Positions 27,456 to 38,165 of a stretch of 46,140 nt of DNA are shown piece by piece. The position numbers and the translations under genes are program-made. The notes under the pieces were generated by a model. The model was not told the origin of the DNA. It ran no database searches and saw only the letters and a program-made list of their open reading frames with translations. The stretch comes from an uncultured Candidatus Pelagibacter sp. Lineage in GTDB: Bacteria; Pseudomonadota; Alphaproteobacteria; Pelagibacterales; Pelagibacteraceae. The DNA is taken from the NCBI GenBank assembly GCA_905612465.1, contig CAJQSC010000016.1:1-46140 (forward strand), in the 5' to 3' direction. Position 1 is the first letter of the stretch; every line of letters starts with the position of its first letter.

Positions 27456-29521
27456 TATTTAGTCTCAATATTTGAAAAATTTACGTAATTATTAAAGGTT
27501 CTACATAACATTTGTAAAAGTTCCAATCTGTTTTTTTTGATATTTATGTCTTCATCGTTAACTTTTACGTTGTCAAAAAAATCAAAAATTACTTTTTTAG
27601 CACCTGCTAAATTTTTAAGAGATTCTATATAATTTTCATCCTTATTTATATTTGTAAAATATTTACTTAATTCATTAATCTTTTTTAATAAGTTTTTCTC
27701 ATAGTCATTTCTAAAAATACCAGGGTCGGTTGTATTTGATAATTCTAGATTACTACTTTTTAATTCACTTTCTAGTATGCTTGATGCTCTTTTGTAACTA
27801 GCCATTATATCTTCACCAATTACTTCTTTTATTTCATTATTTAAGATTAGTCCTTTTTTGTATATTTTATTCATATGGTCTATTCCATATGAGCTAATGG
27901 CAGCTTCAGTAATGTCAGTTCTAATTTTTTTTTCTTTCATATAATACTTCAATCTATCCATTAAAAATTCTGCTAATTCATTTTGTAATAAATCATTTGG
28001 TAGCTCAAAACCTTGGTCTCTATGCAGCGAAGTTGAATAACTAATTAAATCTTTAATTTTAAATTCTTTATTGTTATCAATTAATAATTTTATAACTCCT
28101 AATGCCGATCTTCTTAGTGCATAAGGATCTTTTGAACTGGTTGGTTTTTGATTAATTCCAAAAAAACCTACCAAAGTATCTAACTTATCTGTTAAAGCTA
28201 AAGCGATACTAAATGGTTTTTTTGGTGTTTTACTATCAAGACCTGTTGGTAAATAATGTTCACTTACAGCTAAAGTTATTTCTTTATCAAATCCTTGTGC
28301 CTCAGCAAAATATCCACCCATGATCCCTTGTAATTCAGGAAATTCCCCAACTAAATCTGAGATTAAATCAACTTTACAAATTGATGCTGATAGTTCAACT
28401 TGATCCTTACTAATTAGCAGTTCATCCGAAATCATCCCTCCAAGTTTTCTCATTCTTTGAATTTTATCAAAATAAGATCCAAGACCCTTAAAATAATTCA
28501 TAGTTTTTAATTTTGATACTTGTTTAACTAAGTTTTGAGATTTATTTTTTTCCCAAAAAAACTGGGCATCTCTAAGTCTTGCTTCCACAACTCGTTCGTT
28601 TCCTAATTTTATATAACCTGCTGGATCTTTATTATTTGCCACCACTAAAAATTCGCTTGTAATTTTCCCTTTTTTATCAAAGATTGGGAAATATTTTTGA
28701 TGATATTGCATTGTAATTATCAAAATTTCCTTTGGTATATTTAGAAATTTTTCATCAAATTTACACACTAAAATATTAGGTTGTTCAACTATATCTGTAA
28801 CCTCATTTAAAAGTTTGTTATTAGATTCAATAATGAAATTTTTTTTGTTAGATAATTTTTCAAATTCCTTAACAATAAATTCTCTTCTTAAATTATGATC
28901 TATTATTATTCCTGATTGATTAAAAAAACTTTTATAGCTTTTAAAATCTTTGAATATTTTCTTCTTATCTTCAAATTCTTTATCAATAAATGTTGTATTA
29001 GAACATTTTAGATGATGGAATTGAAAACCTAAGCTTTTATCATCAAAGACAGCAAGGATAGACTTTAAGGGTCTTGCCCAGTTAAGTTTGTAGTCTCCCC
29101 ATCTCATTGATTTTTTCCACTGAAGTTTATCAAGAATTAAAGGCGTATGTTCTTCTAATAAATTAATTGTATAAATTTTTTTTGAAGATTTTTTAAAAAA
29201 ATAAAAATCACCTTTTTCGATTTTTTTTTTAAATAGATCATCTTTATTTATTTTATTTGACCTTAAAAAGCCCTCTATGGCTTTTTCTGGGGCATTAACA
29301 CTGGGTCCTTTTATTTCTTCTACTTTTTGCGTTATTTCTTTAGATAAACCCTCAAATAAAATTATAAGACGATTTGGTGTTGAAAAAGATGAGCTTTTTT
29401 TAAATGATATTTTTTTTTCCTGAAATAATTTTTGAAAGTTTTCCAGTAAAATACTACGTGCCTTTTGCTGTAAACCAGCTGGTATCTCTTCACTAAACAA
29501 TTCTAAAAAAAATTCTGACAT
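27455..29521 (-). CDS. glyS: Glycyl-tRNA synthetase beta subunit
   Basis: Larger subunit of the bacterial alpha2-beta2 glycyl-tRNA synthetase, which handles tRNA recognition. It is 688 residues, typical length. It begins SEFFLELFSEEIPAGLQQKA, the usual start, with AVSEHYLPTGLDSKTPK, DPYALRRSALGVI and a C-terminal anticodon-binding-like region. The start overlaps the glyQ stop by one base (TAATG) and the stop overlaps the ppdK GTG. It is lysine- and asparagine-rich, like the rest of the window. Confidence 0.97.
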   Translation of the reverse strand: MSEFFLELFSEEIPAGLQQKARSILLENFQKLFQEKKISFKKSSSFSTPNRLIILFEGLSKEITQKVEEIKGPSVNAPEKAIEGFLRSNKINKDDLFKKKIEKGDFYFFKKSSKKIYTINLLEEHTPLILDKLQWKKSMRWGDYKLNWARPLKSILAVFDDKSLGFQFHHLKCSNTTFIDKEFEDKKKIFKDFKSYKSFFNQSGIIIDHNLRREFIVKEFEKLSNKKNFIIESNNKLLNEVTDIVEQPNILVCKFDEKFLNIPKEILIITMQYHQKYFPIFDKKGKITSEFLVVANNKDPAGYIKLGNERVVEARLRDAQFFWEKNKSQNLVKQVSKLKTMNYFKGLGSYFDKIQRMRKLGGMISDELLISKDQVELSASICKVDLISDLVGEFPELQGIMGGYFAEAQGFDKEITLAVSEHYLPTGLDSKTPKKPFSIALALTDKLDTLVGFFGINQKPTSSKDPYALRRSALGVIKLLIDNNKEFKIKDLISYSTSLHRDQGFELPNDLLQNELAEFLMDRLKYYMKEKKIRTDITEAAISSYGIDHMNKIYKKGLILNNEIKEVIGEDIMASYKRASSILESELKSSNLELSNTTDPGIFRNDYEKNLLKKINELSKYFTNINKDENYIESLKNLAGAKKVIFDFFDNVKVNDEDINIKKNRLELLQMLCRTFNNYVNFSNIETK

Positions 29522-30405
29522 TAATCTGTTTGACTGTTTAACCAGCTTTCAGCAGCAGCCTTAGTAATTTCTCTAATACGCCCTATATATTCAGCCCTTT
29601 GAGCAACACTTATAACTCCTCTTGCATCTAAAATATTAAATACATGACTTGCTTTTAAACATTGATCGTAAGCTGGCAATGAAATTTTTTTCTCAACTAA
29701 TGATTTTGCTTCAAGCTCGAACATGTCAAACATTTTAAATAGGTTATCTGTGTTTGCGTGTTCAAAATTGTACGCTGAAAATTCTTTTTCTGCTTGTAGA
29801 AATACATCTCCATATTTTACATCTTCGTTATTCCACAATAAATCATAAACATTTTTCTTTTGTTGTGTGAACATGCAAATTCTTTCAAGACCATAGGTAA
29901 TTTCAACTGAAACAGGTTTACATTCCATTCCAGCCATCTGTTGAAAATATGTAAACTGTGTAATTTCCATTCCATCACACCAAACTTCCCAACCAAGACC
30001 TGCAGCACCGAGAGTGGGACTTTCCCAATCATCTTCAACAAACCTGATATCATGCTCTTTATGATTAATACCAATTACAGCCAAACTGTTTAGATAAAGT
30101 TTTTTAATATTGTCTGGTGATGGCTTTATTAAAACTTGAAATTGATAGTAATGTTGTAATCTATTTGGATTTTCACCATATCTTCCATCCGTTGGTCTTC
30201 TTGAAGGTTGCACATATGCTGCCTTCCAAGGCTTAGGCCCCAATGATCTTAAAGTTGTTGCTGGGTGAAAAGTACCAGCTCCTACCTCTAAATCATAAGG
30301 TTGAAGAATAACACATCCTTGCTTGCTCCAATATTTCTGAAGATTCAAAATAGTATCTTGGAAAGATTGAAATTTAGGTTTTATAATTTTTTCTTTAGAA
30401 GCCAT
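29521..30405 (-). CDS. glyQ: Glycyl-tRNA synthetase alpha subunit
   Basis: Class II catalytic subunit, 294 residues. It contains [24 protein letters not shown] near the start, the motif 2 region [29 protein letters not shown] (residues about 50-78), [30 protein letters not shown] and YGLERICMF. Forms the alpha2-beta2 enzyme with the overlapping downstream glyS product. Its first 11 bases overlap the 3' end of the sppA-like gene, so the two are co-transcribed. No T-box or other RNA switch was seen upstream. Confidence 0.97.
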   Translation of the reverse strand: MASKEKIIKPKFQSFQDTILNLQKYWSKQGCVILQPYDLEVGAGTFHPATTLRSLGPKPWKAAYVQPSRRPTDGRYGENPNRLQHYYQFQVLIKPSPDNIKKLYLNSLAVIGINHKEHDIRFVEDDWESPTLGAAGLGWEVWCDGMEITQFTYFQQMAGMECKPVSVEITYGLERICMFTQQKKNVYDLLWNNEDVKYGDVFLQAEKEFSAYNFEHANTDNLFKMFDMFELEAKSLVEKKISLPAYDQCLKASHVFNILDARGVISVAQRAEYIGRIREITKAAAESWLNSQTD

Positions 30406-31201
30406 ATCTTTGCCAGATAGATCTTTCCTCTAAAATATTTGCTAATTGATCCACTTGATTAATAGAAGAAGAAAACTTTTTACTAAACCATCCTTTTGGT
30501 TTTTCAAATTTTTTGATTACTACATCTTCACCAAATTTTTCTTTTAAAATTTCACTAGCATTACCTAATCCATCAATAAGACCAAGTTCTTTTGCTTTGC
30601 TGCCTGCCCAAAATTCTCCTGAGAATAACTCAATACCATCTGTTTTAAGCTTTGCTCCCCTGCTTTCTTCCACAACTTTAATAAAATCTTTATGCAAGTC
30701 TAATTGAATATTTTTAAGTCTTTCAATATCTTCTAATTTTTCTTCTTGAAATGGATCCAATGAACTTTTATTTTTTCCAGCTGTGTGTACTCTTCTTTCT
30801 ACACCAATTTTTTTAATCAACTCTGTAAAGCCAAATGATGAATAAATAACTCCTATAGATCCAATAATTGAACTAGAATTTGCATATATTTCATCTCCTG
30901 CACAAGCTATCAAATATCCACCAGAGGCAGCTACATCTTCTGCAAATACCATAACTTTCATCTTATTTTTTTTTGCTTGGGATCTAATAAATTTATAAAT
31001 TAAATGTGATTGAACAGGTGATCCACCTGGTGAATTTATAGTAATTGCTACTACTTTTGCCTTTTTTAAGGAAAAAGCTTTTTCAATGATTTCTTCTTGG
31101 CCTGCAAAATCTATACCCTGTTTAAACTTTCCTGCATTACCAATCACACCATTTAACTTGATATGGGCTACTATTTTTTTCTTTTTAAAAAAAGAGAACA
31201 T
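30395..31201 (-). CDS. S49 family signal-peptide-peptidase-like serine protease
   Basis: Predicted membrane-associated or periplasmic-face peptidase of the SppA/SohB clan. It is 268 residues, the short single-domain form. The Ser/Lys dyad is visible: S93 in [17 protein letters not shown] and K145 in [25 protein letters not shown] near residue 57 is the oxyanion region. There is no long N-terminal membrane anchor, only a lysine-rich start ([10 protein letters not shown]). It is the first gene of the sppA-glyQ-glyS-ppdK unit, behind a good promoter at 31241-31268. Confidence 0.9.
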   Translation of the reverse strand: MFSFFKKKKIVAHIKLNGVIGNAGKFKQGIDFAGQEEIIEKAFSLKKAKVVAITINSPGGSPVQSHLIYKFIRSQAKKNKMKVMVFAEDVAASGGYLIACAGDEIYANSSSIIGSIGVIYSSFGFTELIKKIGVERRVHTAGKNKSSLDPFQEEKLEDIERLKNIQLDLHKDFIKVVEESRGAKLKTDGIELFSGEFWAGSKAKELGLIDGLGNASEILKEKFGEDVVIKKFEKPKGWFSKKFSSSINQVDQLANILEERSIWQRYGF

Positions 31202-31240
31202 TGTTAATCCTTATAGAGTTTTGATTTAATATAAAGCTTA

Positions 31241-31268
31241 CTTATAGTTGAAGATTAAGGTGCGTCAA
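31241..31268 (-). promoter_or_regulatory. Predicted promoter of the sppA-like/glyQS/ppdK unit
   Basis: On the minus strand, TTGACG (31268-31263), a 16-base spacer and TATAAG (31246-31241) form a near-consensus sigma-70 promoter. A GGAT ribosome-binding element lies shortly before the ATG at 31201. The leader would be about 35 bases, too short for a large riboswitch. Confidence 0.6.
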
Positions 31269-31312
31269 TTGATAAGTAATAAATATAACTTAATTATACT
31301 AACTTATTTTTT

Positions 31313-32326
31313 ATGGGAACTGTAGTTCAGCTTAGAAACCAAATAAATAATTCTTATTTTCAACTAAAAGATTCTGTTGATGAGAAATTAGTTTTAGTTG
31401 AGGAAAAAATTAAATCAAAACTTGTTAGTGAAGTTGATTTGGTTCAAAAAATGACTGACTACCATATTGATACTGGTGGTAAAAGATTAAGAGCCTTACT
31501 TACTCTTGGTTCTGCCAAATTATGTGGATACACAAAAGGTGGCCGAGATATCAATCTAGCTGCTTGTGTAGAAATGATACATGGTGCAACATTAATGCAT
31601 GATGATGTTATTGATCTTGGAAATATAAGAAGAGGAAAGAAAACATTAAACTCTATTTGGGGAAACCACTCCTCAGTTTTAGTTGGAGATTATCTCTTAA
31701 GCAGATGCTTTGAGATGATGGTAGAAGATGGAAATTTGGAAGTTTTAAAACTTTTATCCTCTACTTCTTCAAAAATAGCACAGGGAGAAGTATTGCAACT
31801 TCAGCACAAAGGTGAGGTTGATATGCTAGAAGAAACTTATTTAAAAATTATTACGGCCAAAACAGCAGAACTTTTTTCAGCTGCAACTAAAGTAGGTGCA
31901 ATATTATCCAATAAAGGAATAAAAGAAAAAGAGGCACTTGAGTTTTATGGAAAAAACCTAGGTTTAACTTTTCAAATTGCTGATGACACCTTAGACTATA
32001 ATTCTGATCTAAAATTTTTTGGCAAAAAAATTGGTAAAGATTTTTTTGAAGGTAAAATTACTTTACCAGTAATTTTATTATTCCAAAAAACAACTTCTGT
32101 TGAAAAGAATAAATTAACAGAAATTTTTAAACAAGATACTAGATTGGATGAAGATCTAAACTTTACCTTAACGCTCATTAAGAAATATAATATAATTAAA
32201 GAATGTTACAAAAAAGCTGAACACTTCATTAACCTTGCATCAAATTCTTTAACAGTATTCAAAGATAGTGATGAAAAAAAAATTTTAGAAAACCTTACTT
32301 CCTTTAGTCTAGAAAGAAGTTTCTAA
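31313..32326 (+). CDS. ispB: Long-chain polyprenyl diphosphate synthase (octaprenyl type)
   Basis: Trans-prenyltransferase that makes the quinone side chain, 337 residues. The first aspartate-rich motif is LMHDDVIDLGNIRRGKKT near residue 95; the second is LTFQIADDTLDY near residue 222. Small residues before the first motif, and the length, fit a long-chain (C40-C50) product rather than farnesyl diphosphate, but chain length is inferred. It is divergent from the sppA-like gene and convergent with pdxH (4-base overlap, CTAA). Confidence 0.9.
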   Translation: MGTVVQLRNQINNSYFQLKDSVDEKLVLVEEKIKSKLVSEVDLVQKMTDYHIDTGGKRLRALLTLGSAKLCGYTKGGRDINLAACVEMIHGATLMHDDVIDLGNIRRGKKTLNSIWGNHSSVLVGDYLLSRCFEMMVEDGNLEVLKLLSSTSSKIAQGEVLQLQHKGEVDMLEETYLKIITAKTAELFSAATKVGAILSNKGIKEKEALEFYGKNLGLTFQIADDTLDYNSDLKFFGKKIGKDFFEGKITLPVILLFQKTTSVEKNKLTEIFKQDTRLDEDLNFTLTLIKKYNIIKECYKKAEHFINLASNSLTVFKDSDEKKILENLTSFSLERSF

Positions 32327-32949
32327 GGACTCAATAAAGACTTAGTCCAATTACCTGCTTCATCTTTAATATACTTAAGTCTCTCATGAATTCTGCTATC
32401 TCCATCTAACCAAAATTCTATACTTGAAGGTGTTAAATTCCAACCAGACCAATGATCTGGTCTTGGAACTTCATTTTTATTATCATATTTTTTCTTATAT
32501 TCTTCAATTGAATTTAAAAGTTCGTCTCTATTACTTAAAATAGAACTTTGTTTTGAGGCCCATGCACCAATTCTGCTTTCATAACCTCTGGTATTATAAT
32601 ACTCATTCGCTACTTTATCAGAAACTTTTTTCGCTGTTCCATTAATTCTCACTTGCCTTAAAAGGCTCTTCCAATGAAAACACATCGCAGCTTTTGGGTT
32701 ATTCTTTAAATCATTTCCTTTTTGACTATTCAAATTTGTATAAAAAACAAATCCATCTTTATTAAAGTCTTTTAATAAAACCATCCTAATTGATGGAGAG
32801 TTATTATCATTTGAGGTTCCTAGCGCTACTGCGTTTGGATCGTTTGGTTCTGTAATTTTTGCTTCATTTATCCAGGCTTCAAATAATTCAATTGGATCAT
32901 TTTTATCTAAAAAGCAACTATTGAGGCCTAATGAGTTTTTTTGATTCAT
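32323..32949 (-). CDS. pdxH: Pyridoxamine 5'-phosphate oxidase
   Basis: FMN enzyme that oxidises pyridoxine/pyridoxamine phosphate to pyridoxal phosphate. It is 208 residues. Family features: DPNAVALGTSNDNNSPSIRMVLLKDF, GFVFYTNLNSQKGNDLKNNPKAAMCFHW, RQVRINGTA, and a C-terminal flavin/substrate region with RPDHWSGWNLTPSSIEFWLDG and RIHERLKY. It is divergent from aroC with 33 bases between the starts. Confidence 0.96.
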   Translation of the reverse strand: MNQKNSLGLNSCFLDKNDPIELFEAWINEAKITEPNDPNAVALGTSNDNNSPSIRMVLLKDFNKDGFVFYTNLNSQKGNDLKNNPKAAMCFHWKSLLRQVRINGTAKKVSDKVANEYYNTRGYESRIGAWASKQSSILSNRDELLNSIEEYKKKYDNKNEVPRPDHWSGWNLTPSSIEFWLDGDSRIHERLKYIKDEAGNWTKSLLSP

Positions 32950-32982
32950 AATTTTAACAAAATAATCTATATAATATAGATA

Positions 32983-34065
32983 ATGTCATTTAATACTTTT
33001 GGAAAGCAATTTCGTTTCACAACGTGGGGAGAATCTCATGGTCTAGCTATAGGGTGTGTTGTTGATGGATGTCCACCCAATATAAACTTAAAAGAACAAG
33101 ATATTCAAGTAGAGCTTGATAGGAGAAAACCTGGGCAGTCAAAATTTACCACCCAAAGAAAAGAAGACGATAAGGTACAAATTTTATCAGGTGTATTTGA
33201 AGGTAAAACAACCGGAACACCCATTTCTTTAATTATTTATAATCAGGATATGAGGTCAAAAGATTATGGAAATATCAAAGATAAATTTCGACCAGGTCAC
33301 GCTGATTTTACATACTTTAAAAAATATGGAATAAGAGATTACCGTGGTGGTGGTAGATCTTCAGCAAGAGAAACAGCTTCAAGAGTTGCAGTGGGTGCAA
33401 TTGCTAAAAAAGTTTTAGAAAATAAATTAGGTAAAAAGTTTAGAGTGGTCGGTGCTGTTACTCAATTAGGAATATTAGGATGTGATACTAATAAATGGAG
33501 TGATCAAATAATTAATAAAAATCCATTTTTTTGCCCAGATAAAAATATGCTTAAACTTTGGGAAAAATATTTACTAGATGTAAGAAAATCAGGATCCTCT
33601 TGTGGTGCGGTGATTGAAATAAGAGCTAGAGGAATTCCTGTTGGTTTGGGTGCTCCTATTTATTCTAAATTAGATATGGATATTGCATCTGCGATGATGA
33701 GTATCAATGCTGTTAAAGGAGTTAATATTGGCTCAGGAATGAACTCTGCACAATTAAGTGGTGAACAAAACTCAGATGAAATTTCACAAAAAGATAAAAA
33801 AATAAAATTTGATTCTAATAATGCGGGTGGAATTCTTGGTGGAATTTCAACAGGACAGGAAATTATCGTATCATTTGCTGTTAAACCAACTTCGTCAATT
33901 TTAACAACTAGAAAAACTATAGATAAATTTGGAAAAAACACCACCATCTCAGTTAAAGGGAGACATGACCCTTGCGTTGGTATACGTGCAGTACCTGTTG
34001 GTGAAGCAATGATGAATTGTGTTTTATTAGATCATTACTTAATGAATAAAGCTCAGTGCAGCTAA
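32983..34065 (+). CDS. aroC: Chorismate synthase
   Basis: Last step of the shikimate pathway, converting EPSP to chorismate with reduced FMN. It is 360 residues. Signature motifs are present: [17 protein letters not shown] near residue 17, [23 protein letters not shown] near residue 120, and the C-terminal [18 protein letters not shown] segment. It is a single gene with a 10-base gap to the convergent dxs gene and no clear terminator. Confidence 0.98.
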   Translation: MSFNTFGKQFRFTTWGESHGLAIGCVVDGCPPNINLKEQDIQVELDRRKPGQSKFTTQRKEDDKVQILSGVFEGKTTGTPISLIIYNQDMRSKDYGNIKDKFRPGHADFTYFKKYGIRDYRGGGRSSARETASRVAVGAIAKKVLENKLGKKFRVVGAVTQLGILGCDTNKWSDQIINKNPFFCPDKNMLKLWEKYLLDVRKSGSSCGAVIEIRARGIPVGLGAPIYSKLDMDIASAMMSINAVKGVNIGSGMNSAQLSGEQNSDEISQKDKKIKFDSNNAGGILGGISTGQEIIVSFAVKPTSSILTTRKTIDKFGKNTTISVKGRHDPCVGIRAVPVGEAMMNCVLLDHYLMNKAQCS

Positions 34066-34075
34066 TATTTTAAAT

Positions 34076-35992
34076 TTAATTTTTAACTACTTTAATTGAA
34101 TTTTTTGTAAATAAAATACCTAGTATTTTTTTTGAGATTTGAGATGCATTAAGACCAGCGATATCATACATTTTTTTTGGACTATCCTGTTCTATAAAAG
34201 TATCAGGTAATGTCATAGATCTAAATTTTAAACCTCTATCAAATATACCTTTTTCTGATAATAAATTTTCAACATGTGAACCAAAACCTCCTATAGACCC
34301 CTCTTCTACAGTAATCATTATTTCATGCTCTCTAGCACATTTTAAAATAAGTTCCTGGTCTAAAGGTTTTACAAATCTTGCATCAATTATTGTTGTATTA
34401 ACTCCTTTATTTTTTAATTCTTCAGCTGCAATTTTACATTCCTCTAATCTTGTTCCTATACTTAAAATACAAACTTGTTTTCCCTCTTGAATAACTCTTC
34501 CTTTTCCTATCTCTATTTTCTCATCTATAGATGGCAATTCCAATCCAATTCCAGTTCCTCTTGGGTATCTAATAGCACTAGGTTTGTCGTTAATATCCAT
34601 CGAAGTATTAATCATTTTAACTAGCTCTGCTTCATCGCTTGGCGCCATAACTATAAAATTAGGAAGAGTAGAAAGATAAGTAACATCAAATGAACCAGCA
34701 TGAGTTGATCCATCAGCACCCACCAAACCAGCTCTATCAATTATAAATCTCACAGGTAAACTTTGAATGGCCACATCATGAACGACTTGATCATATGCTC
34801 TTTGTAAAAAAGTCGAATAGATTGCAACATAAGGTTTATAACCTTCGGTTGCTAATCCTGCAGCAAAAGTAACTCCATGCTGTTCGGCGATTCCAACATC
34901 AAACATTCTTTTTGGAAACTCTTTAGCAAAAATATCCATTCCTGTTCCACCTGGCATTGCAGCTGTAATACCTACAATCTTACTATCTCTTTCAGCATGT
35001 TTAACCAAAGTATTTGCAAAAACTTTTGTATAAGCTGGTAAATTAGTTGTACTTTTTACCTGCTCTCCAGTGACAACATCAAATTTTGATACACCATGAT
35101 AATGATCAGACGCTTTTTCAGCATATGAATAACCTTTACCTTTTTGAGTTTTAATATGAATCATAATTGGACCTTGGTATTTTGTGTCTCTTGCATTTTT
35201 TAAAATTGGTAGAAGAGTTGTCAAATCATGTCCATCTATTGGACCAACATAATAAAATCCTAAAGAATTAAAAAGAGTTCCACCTGTTACAGCTGAACGT
35301 AAAAAGTCTTCAGCTTTTCCAGCTTTTGCACTAAATCTTTTAGAAAAAGCTGAAGTAATTAACTTAAATGTTTCTCTTAAATTAAAATAAATTTTTCCTG
35401 TTAAAAGTTTTGCTAAATAAGTTCTCATAGCTCCTACAGGTTTTGCAATAGACATGTCATTGTCATTTAAAATAACAATCATTTTTGTTTTTGAAGCACC
35501 TGCATTATTCATAGCCTCATAGGCCATACCAGCACTAATTGCTCCATCTCCAATAACAGCTATTACATTGTTAGATTTATTGGATAGTTTATTTGCCTCA
35601 GCTATACCTAGCGCTGAAGATATAGATGTTGAACTATGCGCAGCACCAAAAGGATCATATTCACTTTCAGATCTTTTGGTAAACCCAGACAGACCATTGC
35701 CCTGTCTTAAAGTTTTAATTTTAGACTTCCTTCCTGTTAGTATTTTATGAGGATAGGTTTGATGACCCACATCCCAAATTAGCTTGTCATTTGGAGTGTC
35801 AAATACATAATGCAAAGCAACTGTTAATTCCACAACACCTAGCCCTGCCCCCAAATGTCCACCTGTTTCGGAAACAGCATTAATCATTTCAGTTCTTACT
35901 TCATTAGATAGTTCTTGAAGATTATTTTCAGATAACTTTCTTAAATCAGAAGGAAAATTAATATTTTTTAAAAATCTATATTCTTGTGTCAT
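34076..35992 (-). CDS. dxs: 1-deoxy-D-xylulose-5-phosphate synthase
   Basis: Thiamine-diphosphate enzyme that starts the MEP isoprenoid pathway from pyruvate and glyceraldehyde 3-phosphate. It is 638 residues. Features in order: [37 protein letters not shown], the ThDP-binding [18 protein letters not shown]...[38 protein letters not shown] and the C-terminal transketolase domain. The start overlaps the ispA stop by 4 bases, linking the first MEP enzyme to the prenyl synthase. Confidence 0.97.
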   Translation of the reverse strand: MTQEYRFLKNINFPSDLRKLSENNLQELSNEVRTEMINAVSETGGHLGAGLGVVELTVALHYVFDTPNDKLIWDVGHQTYPHKILTGRKSKIKTLRQGNGLSGFTKRSESEYDPFGAAHSSTSISSALGIAEANKLSNKSNNVIAVIGDGAISAGMAYEAMNNAGASKTKMIVILNDNDMSIAKPVGAMRTYLAKLLTGKIYFNLRETFKLITSAFSKRFSAKAGKAEDFLRSAVTGGTLFNSLGFYYVGPIDGHDLTTLLPILKNARDTKYQGPIMIHIKTQKGKGYSYAEKASDHYHGVSKFDVVTGEQVKSTTNLPAYTKVFANTLVKHAERDSKIVGITAAMPGGTGMDIFAKEFPKRMFDVGIAEQHGVTFAAGLATEGYKPYVAIYSTFLQRAYDQVVHDVAIQSLPVRFIIDRAGLVGADGSTHAGSFDVTYLSTLPNFIVMAPSDEAELVKMINTSMDINDKPSAIRYPRGTGIGLELPSIDEKIEIGKGRVIQEGKQVCILSIGTRLEECKIAAEELKNKGVNTTIIDARFVKPLDQELILKCAREHEIMITVEEGSIGGFGSHVENLLSEKGIFDRGLKFRSMTLPDTFIEQDSPKKMYDIAGLNASQISKKILGILFTKNSIKVVKN

Positions 35993-36861
35993 TTATTTCT
36001 TGTTAAAATATAATTTAAAGTCTCATTTAAATTACTTGTGTTTGAGCTATACTTATTTAAATCTTTAATTATTTTAAATTTGATTTTATCACTATACTTA
36101 ATAGCATTTTGATATCCTAGTAAACTGATTAAAGTAGCTTTGCCTTTTTTCTTATCTTTGCCTGTTATTTTTCCTGCAATTTTAGATGAGCCTTTAAAAT
36201 CAATAAGATCGTCTGCTATTTGAAATAAAAGACCGATATTCGCACCAATATTTTCAAAAAACTTTATATCTTTATTATTTCTCTTCTTAATAATAGCTGG
36301 TACAGCACAACAAAAACTGAACAACTTTCCAGTTTTTTTTATTTCCATATCTATAATTTTATTTTTTGAAATCTTTTTCTTTTCAAAACTTAGATCTAAA
36401 TATTGACCTCCAGCAATTCCTAAATGCCCAGAAGATTGAGATAGTTTTAGAACTAAGTTTACTTTAGTTTTTTCATCAATTTTTAAGTTTGAACTAGTTA
36501 AGATTTCAAAAGCCATTGTTAAAAGTGAGTTTCCTGCAAGTACTGCTGTCGACTCACCAAATTTAATATGGGTAGAAGGTTTTCCTCTTCTTAAATTGTC
36601 ATTATCCATGCAGGGCAAATCATCATGAATAAGTGAATAAGCATGAATGCACTCTACGGCAGCACCTATGGCAATTAATGTTTTGTATTCAATTTTAAAT
36701 ACATCTCCAATATCCAATAAAATTTTTGATCTAATTTTTTTTCCCCCTGGAAATAAGCCATACTCCATGGTTGTGATTAATTCTGTTCTTTTTTGTTTCT
36801 TAATAAACCTTTTTAAAAATAAATTAGTATCTTTTGCTACCTTAATAAGTTTATTTATCAT
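35989..36861 (-). CDS. ispA: Farnesyl/geranyl diphosphate synthase
   Basis: Short-chain trans-prenyltransferase, 290 residues. The first motif is [21 protein letters not shown] (DDxxxxD form, typical of bacterial FPP synthases) near residue 78; the second is [15 protein letters not shown] near residue 210. It supplies the primer for the longer ispB-type enzyme and for undecaprenyl and carotenoid-type products. Its start overlaps xseB by 11 bases and its stop overlaps dxs by 4, giving the conserved xseB-ispA-dxs order. Confidence 0.94.
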   Translation of the reverse strand: MINKLIKVAKDTNLFLKRFIKKQKRTELITTMEYGLFPGGKKIRSKILLDIGDVFKIEYKTLIAIGAAVECIHAYSLIHDDLPCMDNDNLRRGKPSTHIKFGESTAVLAGNSLLTMAFEILTSSNLKIDEKTKVNLVLKLSQSSGHLGIAGGQYLDLSFEKKKISKNKIIDMEIKKTGKLFSFCCAVPAIIKKRNNKDIKFFENIGANIGLLFQIADDLIDFKGSSKIAGKITGKDKKKGKATLISLLGYQNAIKYSDKIKFKIIKDLNKYSSNTSNLNETLNYILTRNK

Positions 36862-37096
36862 TTTTCTTTGAAGTTATATTGTTAATTTTTTTCTTTGTTT
36901 CTTCATTAATCATTTTTGCTGTCTTATGAAATTTTTTTTCAATAATGTTATTTAATTTTAATAACTCTTGATAAGAATCAATTGAGTTTTGAAGATTCTT
37001 TTCTACTTCCAAAGATTCAATAATATTATTTGCTGCTTTTGTTAACTCTTCAAGAGATTGCAGGTTATTATCAGGTGGTAAATTTTTATCTTTCAT
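36851..37096 (-). CDS. xseB: Exodeoxyribonuclease VII small subunit
   Basis: An 81-residue helical protein, the normal size for XseB. It carries the family-like SLEELTKAANNIIESLE segment and a lysine-rich tail. Works with XseA in single-strand DNA degradation; xseA is not in the window. Identification rests on length, helical pattern and the strongly conserved position directly before ispA and dxs. It overlaps ispA by 11 bases and is divergent from the sua5-type gene with 20 bases between. Confidence 0.85.
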   Translation of the reverse strand: MKDKNLPPDNNLQSLEELTKAANNIIESLEVEKNLQNSIDSYQELLKLNNIIEKKFHKTAKMINEETKKKINNITSKKNDK

Positions 37097-37116
37097 ATAA
37101 TAATAATTATTAATAC

Positions 37117-38049
37117 ATGAAATCTAATCAATCAAATATCAAAAAAGCAAAAAAATACCTTAATAAAAATTACTGTATAGGTGTCCCAACTGAAACTGTT
37201 TACGGTTTAGCAGGTAATGCCTATATAGATTCTGCAGTAAAAAATATATTTAATTTAAAGAAAAGGCCTAAAAATAACCCTCTAATTGTTCACTATCATA
37301 ATATTGACTCTCTAGAAAGAGATTGTTTAATAAATGAAAATTTCATCAAACTTTATAAGAAATTTTCTCCAGGTCCAATAACATACGTATTAAAATTAAA
37401 GAAAGATTCTAAAATTTCTAAATATGTTACTAATAATCAAAAAAGCTTAGCAGTAAGGTTTCCAAAGCATGGTCTTTTTAAAAATTTACTAAAACAATTA
37501 GATTATCCACTAGCAGCTCCCAGCGCTAATATTACTACAAAAGTAAGTACGGTTAATGCAAGAGATGTTAAAGAAGAATTTGGTAATAAAATTAAATATA
37601 TTTTAGATGGTGGTGCGTGTGCCATTGGCATCGAATCTACTATTATTAATCTTATAGGTAAGCCCACTATATTAAGATTGGGTGGTTTAGATATTTCAAA
37701 AATTCAAAAAACTCTAGGATTTAAATTAGGTATAGCCATTAACTCTAAGAAGAAAATTTCACCTGGTCAATCTCGTCTACATTATTCTCCAGGTATCCCT
37801 CTCAGAATGAATATAATTAAGCCAAAAAATAATGAAGCATTTATAATAATTAAAAAAAGAAAAACTAAATTAAAAAATTATTTCTATTTAACTACTAAAA
37901 ATAACTTAGATGAAGCTGCAAAAAATCTTTACTCTTGTTTACGAAAAATAAAAAATAAAGGCTACAAATCGATCGCCGTAGAAAAAATTTCTAATAAAGG
38001 GTTAGGAAAAGCTATAAATGATAGGTTGCAAAGGGCTTCTAGGTATTAA
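37117..38049 (+). CDS. L-threonylcarbamoyladenylate synthase (Sua5/YrdC)
   Basis: Makes threonylcarbamoyl-AMP for the t6A modification of tRNAs that read ANN codons. It is 310 residues, the long Sua5 form: an N-terminal YrdC domain with PTETVYGLAGNA near residue 20, KKRPKNNPLIVHYH and APSANITTKVSTVNA, then IESTIINL, and a shorter C-terminal Sua5 domain (SPGQSRLHYSPGIPL linker near residue 215). Very lysine- and asparagine-rich. A tRNA gene lies 19 bases beyond its stop, on the other strand. Confidence 0.93.
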   Translation: MKSNQSNIKKAKKYLNKNYCIGVPTETVYGLAGNAYIDSAVKNIFNLKKRPKNNPLIVHYHNIDSLERDCLINENFIKLYKKFSPGPITYVLKLKKDSKISKYVTNNQKSLAVRFPKHGLFKNLLKQLDYPLAAPSANITTKVSTVNARDVKEEFGNKIKYILDGGACAIGIESTIINLIGKPTILRLGGLDISKIQKTLGFKLGIAINSKKKISPGQSRLHYSPGIPLRMNIIKPKNNEAFIIIKKRKTKLKNYFYLTTKNNLDEAAKNLYSCLRKIKNKGYKSIAVEKISNKGLGKAINDRLQRASRY

Positions 38050-38068
38050 ATGCTAAACTTGGTTGTCG

Positions 38069-38142
38069 TGCGCCACATAGGAGTCGAACCTATAACCCCC
38101 AGATTCGAAATCTGGTGCTCTATCCAGTTGAGCTAGCAGCGC
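38069..38142 (-). tRNA. tRNA-Arg (anticodon UCG)
   Basis: A 74-base cloverleaf on the minus strand. Acceptor arms GCGCTGC and GTGGCGC pair with two G-U pairs. The D-stem is GCTC/GAGC, the anticodon stem CCAGA/TCTGG encloses loop TTTCGAA (anticodon TCG, reading CGA), and the T-stem ATAGG/CCTAT encloses loop TTCGACT. The discriminator is A and CCA is not encoded. It lies between the sua5-type gene and rluD, antisense to both. Confidence 0.96.
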
Positions 38143-38165
38143 ATATAGTATTAATATTACATTTT

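Noticed and set aside
30406-31312. Glycine riboswitch or T-box controlling glyQS/ppdK
   Set aside because: SAR11 is known to use glycine riboswitches, but the leader here is about 35 bases and no paired conserved elements are visible.
38115-38165. N-terminal extension of the rluD frame
   Set aside because: It overlaps an antisense tRNA gene and does not resemble the family; ATG at 38166 leads directly into the S4 domain.
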